Below, piece by piece: positions 25,633 through 34,765 of a stretch of 64,000 bases of DNA. Where the stretch lies: the NCBI GenBank assembly GCA_947591605.1, contig CANQDF010000005.1, positions 34,180 to 98,179 of the forward strand. The letters run 5' to 3'. This DNA is from an uncultured Clostridia bacterium (GTDB lineage Bacteria > Bacillota > Clostridia > Lachnospirales > CAG-274). The notes beneath the pieces were generated by a model that ran no database searches, had not been told where the DNA came from, and worked only from the letters and a program-made list of their open reading frames with translations. Each line of letters opens with the position of its first letter. The stretch's first letter is position 1. The position numbers and the translations under genes are program-made.

Positions 25633-26250
25633 TCACGAAAAGCCGAAGGCATCCTTGATACCGTGCCATTTGCAGTCCTTTTCGCTTAAATTAAGCTTTG
25701 TGCCGTCCGCAAGAAAATAACCGTCCGGGCAGGCGCTGCCGCCGTAGCTGCCCCTTACACCTACGGAAGCCCAGTCAATGCCTATTTCCGGATCATTCCA
25801 TGCTATACCGCCCTCATCACCCGGATGATAAAAATCCGTGCATTTGTAACAGAACTCTGCAATATCGCTCAGCACAAGAAATCCGTGCGCAAACCCCTCG
25901 GGAATATAAAACTGCTTTTTGTTTTCCTCCGTAAGCTCCACGCCAAACCACTTGCCGTAGGTTTGCGAGCTTTTTCTCAGGTCGACGGCAACATCAAATA
26001 CACTGCCCCTTATGACACGCACAAGCTTGCCCTGCGGAAACTGCTTCTGAAAATGCAGGCCTCTTAACACACCCTTTGAAGATCGGGATTGATTATCCTG
26101 CACAAAGACCATATCAAGCCCGTTTTCCCTCATGTCGTTTTGGTTGTAGGTTTCCATAAAATATCCCCTGCTGTCGCCGTGTACCGCAGGTTCTATAATG
26201 CAGAGCCCCTCAATGCCGCCTGCATTTTTTTCTGCTTTTATCTGTCCCAT
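25633..26250 (-). CDS. rfbC: dTDP-4-dehydrorhamnose 3,5-epimerase
   Basis: A 205-residue cupin epimerase. Family motifs are DSRGYFMETYNQND, GVLRGLHFQKQFPQGKLVRV with the active-site His, VFDVAVDLRKSSQTYGKW and IPEGFAHGFLVLSD. It is the third step to dTDP-L-rhamnose. The C-terminus is about 20 residues longer than the usual ~183, ending KWHGIKDAFGFS. Its ATG directly follows the rfbD stop (TAG-ATG), so the two are coupled. Confidence 0.96.
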   Translation of the reverse strand: MGQIKAEKNAGGIEGLCIIEPAVHGDSRGYFMETYNQNDMRENGLDMVFVQDNQSRSSKGVLRGLHFQKQFPQGKLVRVIRGSVFDVAVDLRKSSQTYGKWFGVELTEENKKQFYIPEGFAHGFLVLSDIAEFCYKCTDFYHPGDEGGIAWNDPEIGIDWASVGVRGSYGGSACPDGYFLADGTKLNLSEKDCKWHGIKDAFGFS

Positions 26251-27147
26251 CTATTGCACCCCGATTTCTTTTAAATATCTTTTGAGGGCGTCACGCCAAT
26301 CCGGCATCGCCTCAAAGCCGCACTCCTTAAGCTTGCTTTTGTCAAGCCTTGAGTTAAAAGGCCTTGCCGCCTTTGATAGCCCGTACTCCTCAGTAGTAAC
26401 GGGTATGACCCTTGCCTCAATACCCGCCTGTGCAAAAATTTCACATGTAAAATCATACCAGCTTATGTATCCGCCCTCGTTTGTGGCATGATAACAGCCG
26501 TATTTATCCGTCTTGACCATATCCACAAGCAGCCTTGCCAGATCATAGGTATAGGTAGGCGTGCCTATCTGGTCATTTACCACTCTGACCTCGGGATATT
26601 TTTTGCCTGCGTTAAGCATGGTTTTTATGAAATTTTTTCCGTTCTTGCCGAATACCCAAGCAATACGCACAATAAAATATTTGTCAAGATTGTCGACAAC
26701 AGCCCTTTCGCCTGCAAGCTTGCTCTCTCCGTATACGTTGAGAGGCTTATAATCCTTACAGTCAGGCTGCCACGGCTCCGTGCCCTGTCCGTCAAAAACA
26801 TAGTCGGTGCTGATGTATAGCATTTTACAGCCTGCCTTTTTGCAGGCTTTTGCAATATTCTCGGTACCCGCAGAGTTTACCGCAAAGACAGCTGCCCTGT
26901 TATCCTCGTCCTCTGCGGCGTCCACAGCCGTCCATGCGGCACAGTGTATAACCGCATCGGGCTTTATATCATCTATTGCACTGCCGACAGCCTCACAGTC
27001 GGTTATATCAAGCTTTATATATCGGCAGGAAGGATCGCCTGCTTTATCGCCTATATCGCTGCCTACAGCCTCCATGCCTCTTTTTTGCAACTCGTTTAAA
27101 ACATCATAGCCAAGCTGACCGCCTGCTCCCGTTACGAATACCCTCAT
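26251..27147 (-). CDS. rfbD: dTDP-4-dehydrorhamnose reductase
   Basis: A 298-residue short-chain reductase giving dTDP-L-rhamnose with NADPH. It has MRVFVTGAGGQLGYDVLNEL at the N-terminus, AAWTAVDAAEDE, the catalytic YISTDYVFDGQG with YGESKLAGE (Tyr-x3-Lys), and IVRIAWVFGKNGKNFIKTML. I chose the ATG at 27147 (CAGGTGA just ahead), which puts the Rossmann motif at the very N-terminus as expected. Confidence 0.96.
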   Translation of the reverse strand: MRVFVTGAGGQLGYDVLNELQKRGMEAVGSDIGDKAGDPSCRYIKLDITDCEAVGSAIDDIKPDAVIHCAAWTAVDAAEDEDNRAAVFAVNSAGTENIAKACKKAGCKMLYISTDYVFDGQGTEPWQPDCKDYKPLNVYGESKLAGERAVVDNLDKYFIVRIAWVFGKNGKNFIKTMLNAGKKYPEVRVVNDQIGTPTYTYDLARLLVDMVKTDKYGCYHATNEGGYISWYDFTCEIFAQAGIEARVIPVTTEEYGLSKAARPFNSRLDKSKLKECGFEAMPDWRDALKRYLKEIGVQ

Positions 27148-27151
27148 TTTA

Positions 27152-28171
27152 TCACCTGTTTCCATACATTTTTTCATAGTAATTGCGGTATTCTCCGCTT
27201 ATAATGGTTTCCCACCAGCTGCGGTTGTCAAGATACCATTGTATGGTTTTTTTAATGCCGTCCTCAAACCTTGTTTCGGGCAGCCAGCCCAACTCGTTGT
27301 GTATCTTTGTGGGGTCTATGGCATAGCGCATATCATGCCCCTTTCTGTCTGTAACGTATGTGATAAGGCTTTCGGGCTTGTTAAGCTCCCTGCATATTAT
27401 CCTTACTATATCTATATTGCGCATTTCGTTATGTCCTCCGATGTTGTAAACCTCGCCTGTCCTGCCCTTGTGTATAATAAGGTCAATTGCCTTGCAGTGA
27501 TCCTCAACATAGAGCCAGTCACGCACGTTTATCCCCTTGCCGTATACGGGGAGAGGCTTGTCGTTGAGTGCATTGGCTATCATAAGAGGTATAAGCTTTT
27601 CGGGAAAATGATAAGGGCCGTAATTGTTTGAACAGCGGCTCACTGTGACCGGCAGACCGTATGTCCTGTGATACGCAAGCACAAGCAGATCCGCCCCCGC
27701 CTTTGAGGCACTGTATGGGGAGCTTGTGTGTATCGGGGTTTCCTCGGTAAAAAACAGATCCGGTCTGTCAAGCGGCAGATCCCCGTAAACCTCGTCGGTA
27801 GATACCTGATGATAGCGGGTTATGCCGTATTTGCGGCAGGCGTCCATAAGCACGGCTGTACCCATTATATTGGTTTCGAGAAAAATGCCCGGATCCTCGA
27901 TAGAGCGGTCAACATGGCTTTCCGCAGCAAAATTTACCGCAATATCGGGCTTTTCCTCCTCAAAGAGCCTGTATACCGCCTCTCTGTCGCATATATCAGC
28001 CTTTACAAAGCGAAAATTTTTATTATCCATAACAGGCTCAAGTGTGGACAGATTGCCCGCATAGGTAAGCTTATCAAGGCAAATTATCCTGTAATCGGGG
28101 TATTTTGCCAGCATATGAAAGATAAAGTTTGAGCCTATAAAGCCCGCACCGCCTGTAACTATAATATTCAT
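27152..28171 (-). CDS. rfbB: dTDP-glucose 4,6-dehydratase
   Basis: A 339-residue extended SDR enzyme converting dTDP-glucose to the 4-keto-6-deoxy sugar. It shows VTGGAGFIGSNFIFHML, NFAAESHVDRSIEDPGIFLE, HQVSTDEVYGDL with the catalytic Thr-Asp-Glu, PYSASKAGADLLVLAYHRTY (Tyr-x3-Lys) and NNYGPYHFPEKLIPL. Normal length, with good RBS, 4 bases before rfbD. Confidence 0.97.
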   Translation of the reverse strand: MNIIVTGGAGFIGSNFIFHMLAKYPDYRIICLDKLTYAGNLSTLEPVMDNKNFRFVKADICDREAVYRLFEEEKPDIAVNFAAESHVDRSIEDPGIFLETNIMGTAVLMDACRKYGITRYHQVSTDEVYGDLPLDRPDLFFTEETPIHTSSPYSASKAGADLLVLAYHRTYGLPVTVSRCSNNYGPYHFPEKLIPLMIANALNDKPLPVYGKGINVRDWLYVEDHCKAIDLIIHKGRTGEVYNIGGHNEMRNIDIVRIICRELNKPESLITYVTDRKGHDMRYAIDPTKIHNELGWLPETRFEDGIKKTIQWYLDNRSWWETIISGEYRNYYEKMYGNR

Positions 28172-28186
28172 ATCATTATTCCTTTA

Positions 28187-29083
28187 TCAGTTTATCTTGT
28201 CAATGTATTTTCCGTCAAGGACATCCTTAAGGTACTGTCCGTACTGATTTTTCTGCATGACCTCGTATACCTTAAGCACCGACTCTCTGTCTATCCAGCC
28301 GTTTAAATAGGCTATCTCCTCAAGACAGGCTATTTTTCTGTGCTGATGTGTTTCCACCGTGCGCACAAAGTTTGTGGCGTCAACAAGGCTCTCATGAGTA
28401 CCCGTGTCAAGCCAGGTAAAGCCCTGACCGAGCAGTTCCACATTAAGCTCGCCGATTTCAAGATACATAGTGTTTAGATCCGTTATTTCAAGCTCGCCTC
28501 TTGCCGAAGGCTTAAGAGCCCTCGCCATCTCCACCACTCTGTTGTCATAAAAGTAAAGACCGGTAACACAGTAATTGCTCTTGGGGTTTTTAGGCTTTTC
28601 CTCAATGGAAACCGCCTTGCCCGTGCTGTCAAATTCCACTATGCCAAAGCGCTCCGGGTCGTCCACATAGTAACCGAATACGGTAGCTCCCTTGCCGCTT
28701 TCCGCATTTTCCCTTGCCGACCTCAGCCTTTGTTTAAGGCCGTGACCCGCAAATATATTATCACCCAGCACCATGGCAACGGTTTCTCCTCCGATAAAAT
28801 CGGCGCCGATTATAAAAGCCTGAGCAAGTCCGTCGGGGGACGGCTGCACGGCATAGCTCAGATTTATGCCGAATGCGTTTCCGTCACCGAGCAGAGCCTC
28901 AAAGCGAGGCGTATCCTGCGGTGTTGATATAATAAGTATATCCCTTATACCGGCATTCATAAGCACCGACATGGGATAGTATATCATAGGCTTGTCATAG
29001 ATAGGCAAAAGCTGCTTTGACGTTACCTTTGTAAGAGGATACAGACGGCTGCCCGAGCCTCCCGCAAGAATAATTCCCTTCAT
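28187..29083 (-). CDS. rfbA: Glucose-1-phosphate thymidylyltransferase
   Basis: A 298-residue enzyme starting the dTDP-rhamnose pathway. Signatures are [52 protein letters not shown] with the catalytic Asp, and [26 protein letters not shown] lies eight bases before the ATG. First of the four rfb genes, it follows the Tim44-like gene by 50 bases without a terminator, so it may be read from the SPFH promoter. Confidence 0.97.
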   Translation of the reverse strand: MKGIILAGGSGSRLYPLTKVTSKQLLPIYDKPMIYYPMSVLMNAGIRDILIISTPQDTPRFEALLGDGNAFGINLSYAVQPSPDGLAQAFIIGADFIGGETVAMVLGDNIFAGHGLKQRLRSARENAESGKGATVFGYYVDDPERFGIVEFDSTGKAVSIEEKPKNPKSNYCVTGLYFYDNRVVEMARALKPSARGELEITDLNTMYLEIGELNVELLGQGFTWLDTGTHESLVDATNFVRTVETHQHRKIACLEEIAYLNGWIDRESVLKVYEVMQKNQYGQYLKDVLDGKYIDKIN

Positions 29084-29133
29084 ACTGTTCTCCTTTTGTA
29101 AATGTAATTAAAGCACAAAGCACATATTTGATG

Positions 29134-30141
29134 TTAAGCCCTGCCGCCGACATTGCTTGTGTTATCCCTTATAAATACACCGCCCTCTGCAGGCTGAGAG
29201 CCTTTTTTGACAGCCATTATATCCGACAGTACCCAGTCAAACTCGCCTGTGGTAACTATAAAGCCGCAGTATTCACACTTGCCCGCACTTGTAATGCTTG
29301 TTGGGGCGCCGCAGTTAGGACAGGCAACGACCGAGCTTTTGGTTTTTGCTGGGTCTGTGAGCACGCCTGTTTTGCGCATAAAGGTATACAGATAATTCAT
29401 ATGGCAGTCCGTGTCGGGGTCACCCTTTAATATTTCACCCGTAAGCGCATTTTTTATATAATCCGTCATACGGCTCTGTATATATACGGTAAGATATTCA
29501 TATTCGTTATCTCTTACATATCGGTACAAAAATGTTCTGTTTACATTTATCCTGTCCAGCACGTTTATCCTGTTGTTTTCAATATATTTTTTTATCTGCA
29601 TTTCGTGCTGTTTATAAAGCTCCTCCTTTTCAAACGGTCTGAGCTTTTCGCTCTCCCTCTCGGACCACGCATTTTGCAGAGTGAAAAATACCTCTTTTAC
29701 AAAAGCAATAAATTTTTCACTGCTGAAATCAGCGTCATTTTTAATGATAGCCTCCGTGATAGCCTCCGTATAATCCGGTAAATCGACCGAAAGCCTTTCG
29801 TCTGACGGGCGTGAGGTGCGTCTTTGCGTAACAGCAGGCGAATTGCCTTTTTTATTTTTTTTGCTTACAACAATTACGATAATAATAACAACAATAACCG
29901 CCGCAACAATATCCGATGCGCTGCCCGAACCGCCCGAGGAATGATAGACCCGAGGGCTTGAATAATCACGGTAATTGTCATAACCGCCGCCATAGTCGTT
30001 ATTGTCATAGTCATAATCATAACCGCTGTCATCATAATCATAGCTGTCATAATCGTTAAAATCGCCCAGATCCGCAAAAGTTGCAATACCGGATAATGCA
30101 ACAAAAAGAATTGTCAGCAGCAGATACACTGTTTTTTTCAT
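29134..30141 (-). CDS. Tim44-like domain protein with a C-terminal zinc ribbon
   Basis: A 335-residue protein with a signal peptide (MKKTVYLLLTILFVALSGIA), then a Tyr/Asp/Gly-rich low-complexity stretch (about 28-66, YDYDDSGYDYDYDNNDYGG-like), a membrane helix (about 79-95), a Tim44/TIM44-like domain (about 120-275) and a zinc ribbon ACPNCGAPTSITSAGKCEYC. This architecture recurs in Clostridia as a membrane-associated Tim44-like protein; its function is not known. It lies 14 bases after an SPFH protein with related zinc ribbons, so the two probably act together in membrane organisation; this is inference. Its Asp/Tyr-rich region is striking in composition. Confidence 0.8.
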   Translation of the reverse strand: MKKTVYLLLTILFVALSGIATFADLGDFNDYDSYDYDDSGYDYDYDNNDYGGGYDNYRDYSSPRVYHSSGGSGSASDIVAAVIVVIIIVIVVSKKNKKGNSPAVTQRRTSRPSDERLSVDLPDYTEAITEAIIKNDADFSSEKFIAFVKEVFFTLQNAWSERESEKLRPFEKEELYKQHEMQIKKYIENNRINVLDRINVNRTFLYRYVRDNEYEYLTVYIQSRMTDYIKNALTGEILKGDPDTDCHMNYLYTFMRKTGVLTDPAKTKSSVVACPNCGAPTSITSAGKCEYCGFIVTTGEFDWVLSDIMAVKKGSQPAEGGVFIRDNTSNVGGRA

Positions 30142-30155
30142 AAAAATACTCCTTT

Positions 30156-31433
30156 TTATTGCGGTGCTTTTTTACCGCACTCCGTACAGAACTTGCCTGT
30201 GTTTTTGGCACCGCATTCGCACACCCATTCGCCTGCAGGCTTTGGCTTGCCGCATTCGGTGCAGAATTTACCCGTGTTCTGCGCACCGCATTCACATACC
30301 CAGCCCTGAGGTGCAGGCTTGGGTTTGCCGCACTCCGTACAGAACTTGCCCTTGTTCTGCATACCGCATTCACACGTCCAGGTACCGTCCGACGCCGATG
30401 CCGCATTGGCGGCTGCCTTCTGCTCCGCACCCATATTCATAAGCTGTGCGGCATTCATACCGCCCTGCTGAACTGCCATACCCATGCCCAGAAAGCCCTG
30501 CATGGCGCCCGAAGAGTTGGAAGCGGCAGCCTCCATTGCGCTTGCCTGTGCAGAACCTATCTTTGAACCAAGCATACTTGGGTCTGTATATATCCTGTCC
30601 TCCTGGAAGCGGCTTATCTTCTTCTGGCTCTCCTCATCTACGGTTATAGATGAAAACGCTACGGAAACTATGGATATGCCTCTCAGATCCTTCCATTCGT
30701 CGGATATTTCCTTATCTACCTCGTCGCCTATCTCCTTGGTGTAAAGGGGCAGGTTGTCATAGGGTATACCCTTAAGAGCGATCCTGCCCAGAGCAGGCTG
30801 CATGCTCTCCTGCACCTCCGACCTGAGCTGCTCCTCAAGCGCACTGCGCTTATAGCTGTCGGTTATGTTGGCGCAAAGATTGGTAAAGAACATAACGGGA
30901 TTGACTATCTTATACGAATAATTGCCGTAACCCATTATCCTGACTGTAAAGTTAAACTCGCTGTCCCTGAACGGTACATTGCCTATGCCTATTTTATTGT
31001 TTATTATCTCCTTTGTATTTACATAGTAAACACGCTGGTCGTTCTCCGGCTGACCGCCGTATGTAAAGCGCTTGCCAACCTTTTCAAAGCTTGCCTTTAA
31101 CCCCTCAAAGCCCGAATCAAAAAGTGACGGCTCTGTTTTTGTGTCATAAATGTATGCGCCGGGTTCCGAGGTAAAATCCACTATTTTGCCGTTTTCCACC
31201 ACCAGCAGAAACTGACCCTCGTTTACCGCAATTTTACTGCCGTTTGTAATTATGTTATCGCTGCGATTTATATTTGCTCCGTTTGTGTAACGCACACTGC
31301 CCTTTTTAACAAGCGTATCCGCATCCATTGCATCGCAGTAAAAATACTCCTTCCACTGGTCGGAAAGCGTAGTACCTATAGCGTCCGTAACAGAGGTTTT
31401 TATCTCGCCTATGACCTGCTTTATCAATCCCAT
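30156..31433 (-). CDS. SPFH-domain protein with three tandem C-terminal zinc ribbons
   Basis: A 425-residue protein. The first ~290 residues are an SPFH (band 7-like) domain of the type often annotated as virion core protein or YdjI-like, with MGLIKQVIGEIKTSVTDAIG and TYGGQPENDQRVYYVNTKEI. After an Ala/Met-rich linker come three repeats of a zinc ribbon: CECGMQNKGKFCTECGKPKP, CECGAQNTGKFCTECGKPKP and CECGAKNTGKFCTECGKK. Such proteins form membrane-associated oligomers. The strong promoter (TTGAAA-17-TATAAT) is just upstream, and it heads the operon ahead of the Tim44-like gene. Confidence 0.87.
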   Translation of the reverse strand: MGLIKQVIGEIKTSVTDAIGTTLSDQWKEYFYCDAMDADTLVKKGSVRYTNGANINRSDNIITNGSKIAVNEGQFLLVVENGKIVDFTSEPGAYIYDTKTEPSLFDSGFEGLKASFEKVGKRFTYGGQPENDQRVYYVNTKEIINNKIGIGNVPFRDSEFNFTVRIMGYGNYSYKIVNPVMFFTNLCANITDSYKRSALEEQLRSEVQESMQPALGRIALKGIPYDNLPLYTKEIGDEVDKEISDEWKDLRGISIVSVAFSSITVDEESQKKISRFQEDRIYTDPSMLGSKIGSAQASAMEAAASNSSGAMQGFLGMGMAVQQGGMNAAQLMNMGAEQKAAANAASASDGTWTCECGMQNKGKFCTECGKPKPAPQGWVCECGAQNTGKFCTECGKPKPAGEWVCECGAKNTGKFCTECGKKAPQ

Positions 31434-31559
31434 TTTATTTCCTCCATATAAAAAATATTTTCGTAAACAGCGCAGAGGCGCCGACTTATATATCGTATAA
31501 AACCGAGCCCCAATAAAAATATTTAACCCGAGCGCCCGATGTTTTACCGATTATATTTA

Positions 31560-31588
31560 ATTATACCATTAATTATATACGTTTTCAA
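31560..31588 (-). promoter_or_regulatory. Promoter of the SPFH/Tim44 operon
   Basis: On the minus strand TTGAAA (31588-31583), 17 bp, TATAAT (31565-31560), about 120 bases before the SPFH gene. The surrounding 31434-31712 is AT-rich and otherwise empty. Confidence 0.8.
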
Positions 31589-31712
31589 TAATTACTTAAT
31601 TCAATGCTTTATAAAATATTATTGCATTAATATATTGACCGTATTAATAAAATGTATTATTATTTATTTATCGGGTATTGTTTAAGCCTGCCTTGCGGAG
31701 GGAGTGGAACAT

Positions 31713-32141
31713 ATGACGGATATAAGAAGTGCTTTACACGCCAAGGGTCTTAAGGCGACATCACAGCGCCTTGCAATATACGGCTATCTAATATCAACCG
31801 ATACACATCCGTCGGCTGAGGAAATTTATAACCGTCTTAAAAAGGAGCACCCCCATATGAGCCCGGCAACGGTCTACAAAACGCTTGCCTCACTTAAAAA
31901 AGCAGGGCTTGTAAGAGAGCTGAGCATAGGCGGGGACTGCTTCAGATACGACGCTGCGCTTAAAACCCACGCACACCTTGTGTGCAAAAGCTGTCACACG
32001 GTAACGGATTACTGCGCAAATATCATACCAGATGATACTGCGTTAAAAATAGCATCCGACACAGGCTTTGCCGCCGAAGAGGAAACAATATGTTTTTACG
32101 GGCTTTGTGAAAGGTGCCGCTGTGCGGAGAATGACGGCTGA
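31713..32141 (+). CDS. perR: Fur-family regulator, PerR type
   Basis: A 142-residue winged-helix regulator of the Fur family. Residues matching the PerR regulatory site of B. subtilis are all present in order: His in DTHPSAEEIY, Asp in FRYDAALK, two His in THAH and Asp in TVTDY (Fur proper has Glu at that last position). CKSC and CERC supply the structural zinc site. It therefore probably senses peroxide through bound iron or manganese. I chose the ATG at 31713, with GGAGGGAG nine bases upstream; a GTG at 31704 lies inside the RBS. It sits next to the manganese exporter gene, a sensible pairing, but its targets are unknown. Confidence 0.78.
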   Translation: MTDIRSALHAKGLKATSQRLAIYGYLISTDTHPSAEEIYNRLKKEHPHMSPATVYKTLASLKKAGLVRELSIGGDCFRYDAALKTHAHLVCKSCHTVTDYCANIIPDDTALKIASDTGFAAEEETICFYGLCERCRCAENDG

Positions 32142-32150
32142 ACATTTTTA

Positions 32151-32179
32151 TTGACATTAAAACGGCTGTATGATAATAT
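32151..32179 (+). promoter_or_regulatory. Promoter of the mntP transcript
   Basis: TTGACA (32151-32156), 17 bp, TAATAT (32174-32179), immediately after the perR stop. The riboswitch follows at the expected transcription start. Confidence 0.88.
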
Positions 32180-32187
32180 AATTAATG

Positions 32188-32301
32188 TGTAAGGGACTAG
32201 TCGGCACACTTTATTGCCCAAAGCATAAAAGCTTGATCATGGGCTCTGTATGAAATGACGAGGCTTACCTGTATAAAGCGGGTAACTTTCGTCTTTTTTT
32301 A
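32188..32301 (+). ncRNA. yybP-ykoY (manganese) riboswitch with terminator
   Basis: About 114 nt between the promoter and mntP. The 5' part AAGGGACTAGTC and the 3' part ATGACGAGGCTTACC correspond to the two conserved internal strands of the yybP-ykoY motif. The 3' strand can pair with GGTAACTTTCGTC, forming GACGA...TTACC/GGTAA...TCGTC (32263-32293), directly followed by seven T (32294-32300). This is a transcriptional off-switch that manganese binding would prevent. The downstream gene, mntP, is a classical target of this riboswitch class. A covariance search was not possible. Confidence 0.85.
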
Positions 32302-32325
32302 TGGTTTGTTTATTCGGAGGATAAT

Positions 32326-32895
32326 ATGAATACATTTGAACTTATAACCATTGCCGTTGCCCTGTCAATGGACGCCTTTGCGGTATCCATGTGCAAGGGG
32401 CTTTCATCGGGCGGGCTTAAAATAAAGCATATGCTCATTACAGGGCTTTACTTTGGAGGCTTTCAGGCACTTATGCCGTCAATAGGCTATGTGCTCGGCT
32501 CCCGCTTCAGTAGGCTTATAACAAATTTTGACCATTGGATAGCCTTTGTACTGCTGTGCATAATAGGCATTAATATGATAAAGGAGGCATTTGGGGCTGC
32601 CGAGGAGCTGAACGACTCATTCTCATTCAAGGTGATGCTTCCCCTTGCGATAGCTACCAGTATTGACGCCCTTGCGGTCGGAGTAAACTTTGCCTTTTTG
32701 GAGCTTGACCTTGCAGGCATTGCCGTTGCCGTTATTTCCATAGGCATTATTACATTTTTTCTTTCCGCAATAGGCATAAGGATAGGCGGCATATTTGGGC
32801 TTAAATATAAGGCAAAGGCAGAGATATTCGGCGGCGCCGTGCTCATTATAATGGGCTGCAAAATACTTGCGGAGCATCTTGGGCTTTTGGGATGA
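32326..32895 (+). CDS. mntP: Manganese efflux pump MntP
   Basis: A 189-residue membrane protein with six helices in two related halves. Each half has the family's conserved Asp: LSMDAFAVSMCKGL (residues ~14-27) and TSIDALAVGVNFAF (~ 115-128). MntP exports manganese. The RBS CGGAGG precedes the ATG. It is controlled by the manganese riboswitch immediately upstream, so efflux is turned on when manganese is high. It is followed by a terminator at 33063. Confidence 0.94.
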   Translation: MNTFELITIAVALSMDAFAVSMCKGLSSGGLKIKHMLITGLYFGGFQALMPSIGYVLGSRFSRLITNFDHWIAFVLLCIIGINMIKEAFGAAEELNDSFSFKVMLPLAIATSIDALAVGVNFAFLELDLAGIAVAVISIGIITFFLSAIGIRIGGIFGLKYKAKAEIFGGAVLIIMGCKILAEHLGLLG

Positions 32896-33062
32896 CAATC
32901 CTATGCAGGCTCAATAAAAAAAACTAATCTTCACTAATTCTTAAGATTTTTTAAGTATTTATTTTAATAATTTTATGTTACTATAAATAACGTAAATAGG
33001 TTGTCAATCAACAGCCTATAAATTATCCATACTTGCCTCTGTCATTGGAGGCACCCTCCTTT

Positions 33063-33097
33063 GACCGTACACAATCCCCCTGTACGGTCATTTTTTT
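33063..33097 (+). terminator. Terminator after mntP
   Basis: GACCGTACA (33063-33071) and TGTACGGTC (33081-33089) form a perfect 9-bp stem followed by seven T. The preceding bases 32896-33062 are AT-rich, with no gene seen. Confidence 0.85.
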
Positions 33098-33112
33098 ATT
33101 ACTTTGCAGCGT

Positions 33113-33149
33113 AAAAAGCCCCGCAGATATGCAATTATCCGCAGGGCTT
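33113..33149 (-). terminator. Terminator after the SLH-GH18 gene
   Basis: On the minus strand AGCCCTGCGGAT pairs with ATCTGCGGGGCT (two G-T pairs, 8-base loop), then TTTTT. It lies 10 bases after the gene's stop. Confidence 0.85.
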
Positions 33150-33158
33150 AAACTGTGT

Positions 33159-34721
33159 TTATCTTTCACCTTCTATACTGTTCCATACCTCATCCGTGAT
33201 CTGACCTATACGCCAGATGGATATTTTATCAATTCCAAACATTTTTGCAAGCACTATTTTATCCTTGATACTCTGTGCATTTTCATACCAAAGTATATTT
33301 TTATTTCCCTTTTCATCGTAATATACAGCCATTGGGTTGTGATATTTTTGTGAATATTCCACGGATGTACCCGGCTGCGCAAGGATTTTTGCCACGGTAT
33401 CCGTATCGGGGTGATATGCACGCTCGTTTATAACAGCGCCGCTGCCGTCCTCGGTCCAGAGAGCAGTAGAGGCAACACTTAGCGCAAGGGCTATTTTACT
33501 TTTATCCTCTATGTTGTCCGATGCCGCCTTAAGTGCTGTATATACGCTGTCAAGCGGCGTTACCGGGGTTACGGTAAAGCCCGATGCTCTCTCCGCCTCG
33601 GTCATGGATATGGCTGCATAATCATGAGCCATAACGATAACCATATCGGAATAGGATGCTATTGTCTTATAATCATATCCGTCAAAGTATTCTCCGTTCA
33701 TCACGGGGTGTACGTTTGTATAGATCTGCTTTCCCTCCGGCAGGGCAGCTCTCAGGTCTTTAAGAAATTTATTCAGTCCCTCCCTGAGCTCGGCGCCCTT
33801 AAGCCCCTCAAAATCAGCCGTAACACCCGAATAGCCTTTTGCCTGCTCGGCTATGAGCGAAACCGCCTTTGCACGGTTTTCGTCATTGAGCAGTATTGTG
33901 CGGCAGACATCGGCACCGTCTGCACCCTGCTGCGATGTACTCATTGTGACGGCAAGATTTGCGGGTATATTTCTCTGTGCAAAATAGCTTACGGCATCCT
34001 GATAGCCCTCGGGTATGTGCCAGTCATTCCCGTTTGAGGATGTGGTGTTGAGCACAACACCGCCGTCATATTCCAGCCTGCTCCATCCAAAGGATACGGA
34101 GTTCATCTTTGCGGCGGTTTCCCTTTGGCTCCACGAGGATATTGCATAAAACCCGTGCACGGAGTCCAAGCCGTGGGTGTATCTGTCGTAAAGACGGCAC
34201 ATCATGGCAGCGCCCTCCTCCCTTGAGGCGTAATCCTCCGGAGCAAAAATGCCGCTGCCTCTGCCGCTTATTATGCCAAAATCATACGCAGCGGTAATAT
34301 AGGGGTCATCGGCGTCCTTAAATGCCGTTGCTCCCGTACTTATACCCGTAAAGCCCAACGCCCTTACAAGCATATGAGCCATCTCCCTGCGGGTAATATA
34401 ATCGTTCGGACGAAAATCCGCCTCATCGGTAAGACCGTGGTCATAGGCAGCTTTAACATAAGGCTCGTACCACAGCCCGCCTGCGGCATCGTTTACCTCC
34501 CAGCCCATGAGCTTGCAGAGCATAACGGCAAATTCACTGCGTTTTACCTGCATACCCAGACCGAATTTATCATCTCCCATACCCTGCATTATTCCCTTAT
34601 CCGATATCTTTTGTATATCCGCCTCCGCCCAATGCCCCTTGGGCACATCGGAGTAGGCATATACATTTGATACCGTAAGCGGAAATACAACGAGCATACC
34701 TGCCATAAATTTTTTAAACAT
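33159..34721 (-). CDS. S-layer homology protein with a GH18-type glycosidase domain
   Basis: A 520-residue secreted protein. A signal peptide (about 1-22, ending VYAYS) is followed by three SLH domains (about 23-190: DVPKGHWAEADIQKISDKG, WYEPYVKAAYDHGLT, DPYITAAYDFGIISGRGSG) that bind secondary cell-wall polymer. A GH18 chitinase-like domain follows (about 195-520), beginning HGFYAISSWSQ, with the catalytic region SGVTADFEGLKG, where Glu would be the acid. Related YaaH-type enzymes cleave peptidoglycan or chitin in spores and cell walls. Substrate unknown. Confidence 0.85.
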   Translation of the reverse strand: MFKKFMAGMLVVFPLTVSNVYAYSDVPKGHWAEADIQKISDKGIMQGMGDDKFGLGMQVKRSEFAVMLCKLMGWEVNDAAGGLWYEPYVKAAYDHGLTDEADFRPNDYITRREMAHMLVRALGFTGISTGATAFKDADDPYITAAYDFGIISGRGSGIFAPEDYASREEGAAMMCRLYDRYTHGLDSVHGFYAISSWSQRETAAKMNSVSFGWSRLEYDGGVVLNTTSSNGNDWHIPEGYQDAVSYFAQRNIPANLAVTMSTSQQGADGADVCRTILLNDENRAKAVSLIAEQAKGYSGVTADFEGLKGAELREGLNKFLKDLRAALPEGKQIYTNVHPVMNGEYFDGYDYKTIASYSDMVIVMAHDYAAISMTEAERASGFTVTPVTPLDSVYTALKAASDNIEDKSKIALALSVASTALWTEDGSGAVINERAYHPDTDTVAKILAQPGTSVEYSQKYHNPMAVYYDEKGNKNILWYENAQSIKDKIVLAKMFGIDKISIWRIGQITDEVWNSIEGER

Positions 34722-34765
34722 ACAATATTACCTCCACCTGTAAATAATTAAGCTTATATAAAATA

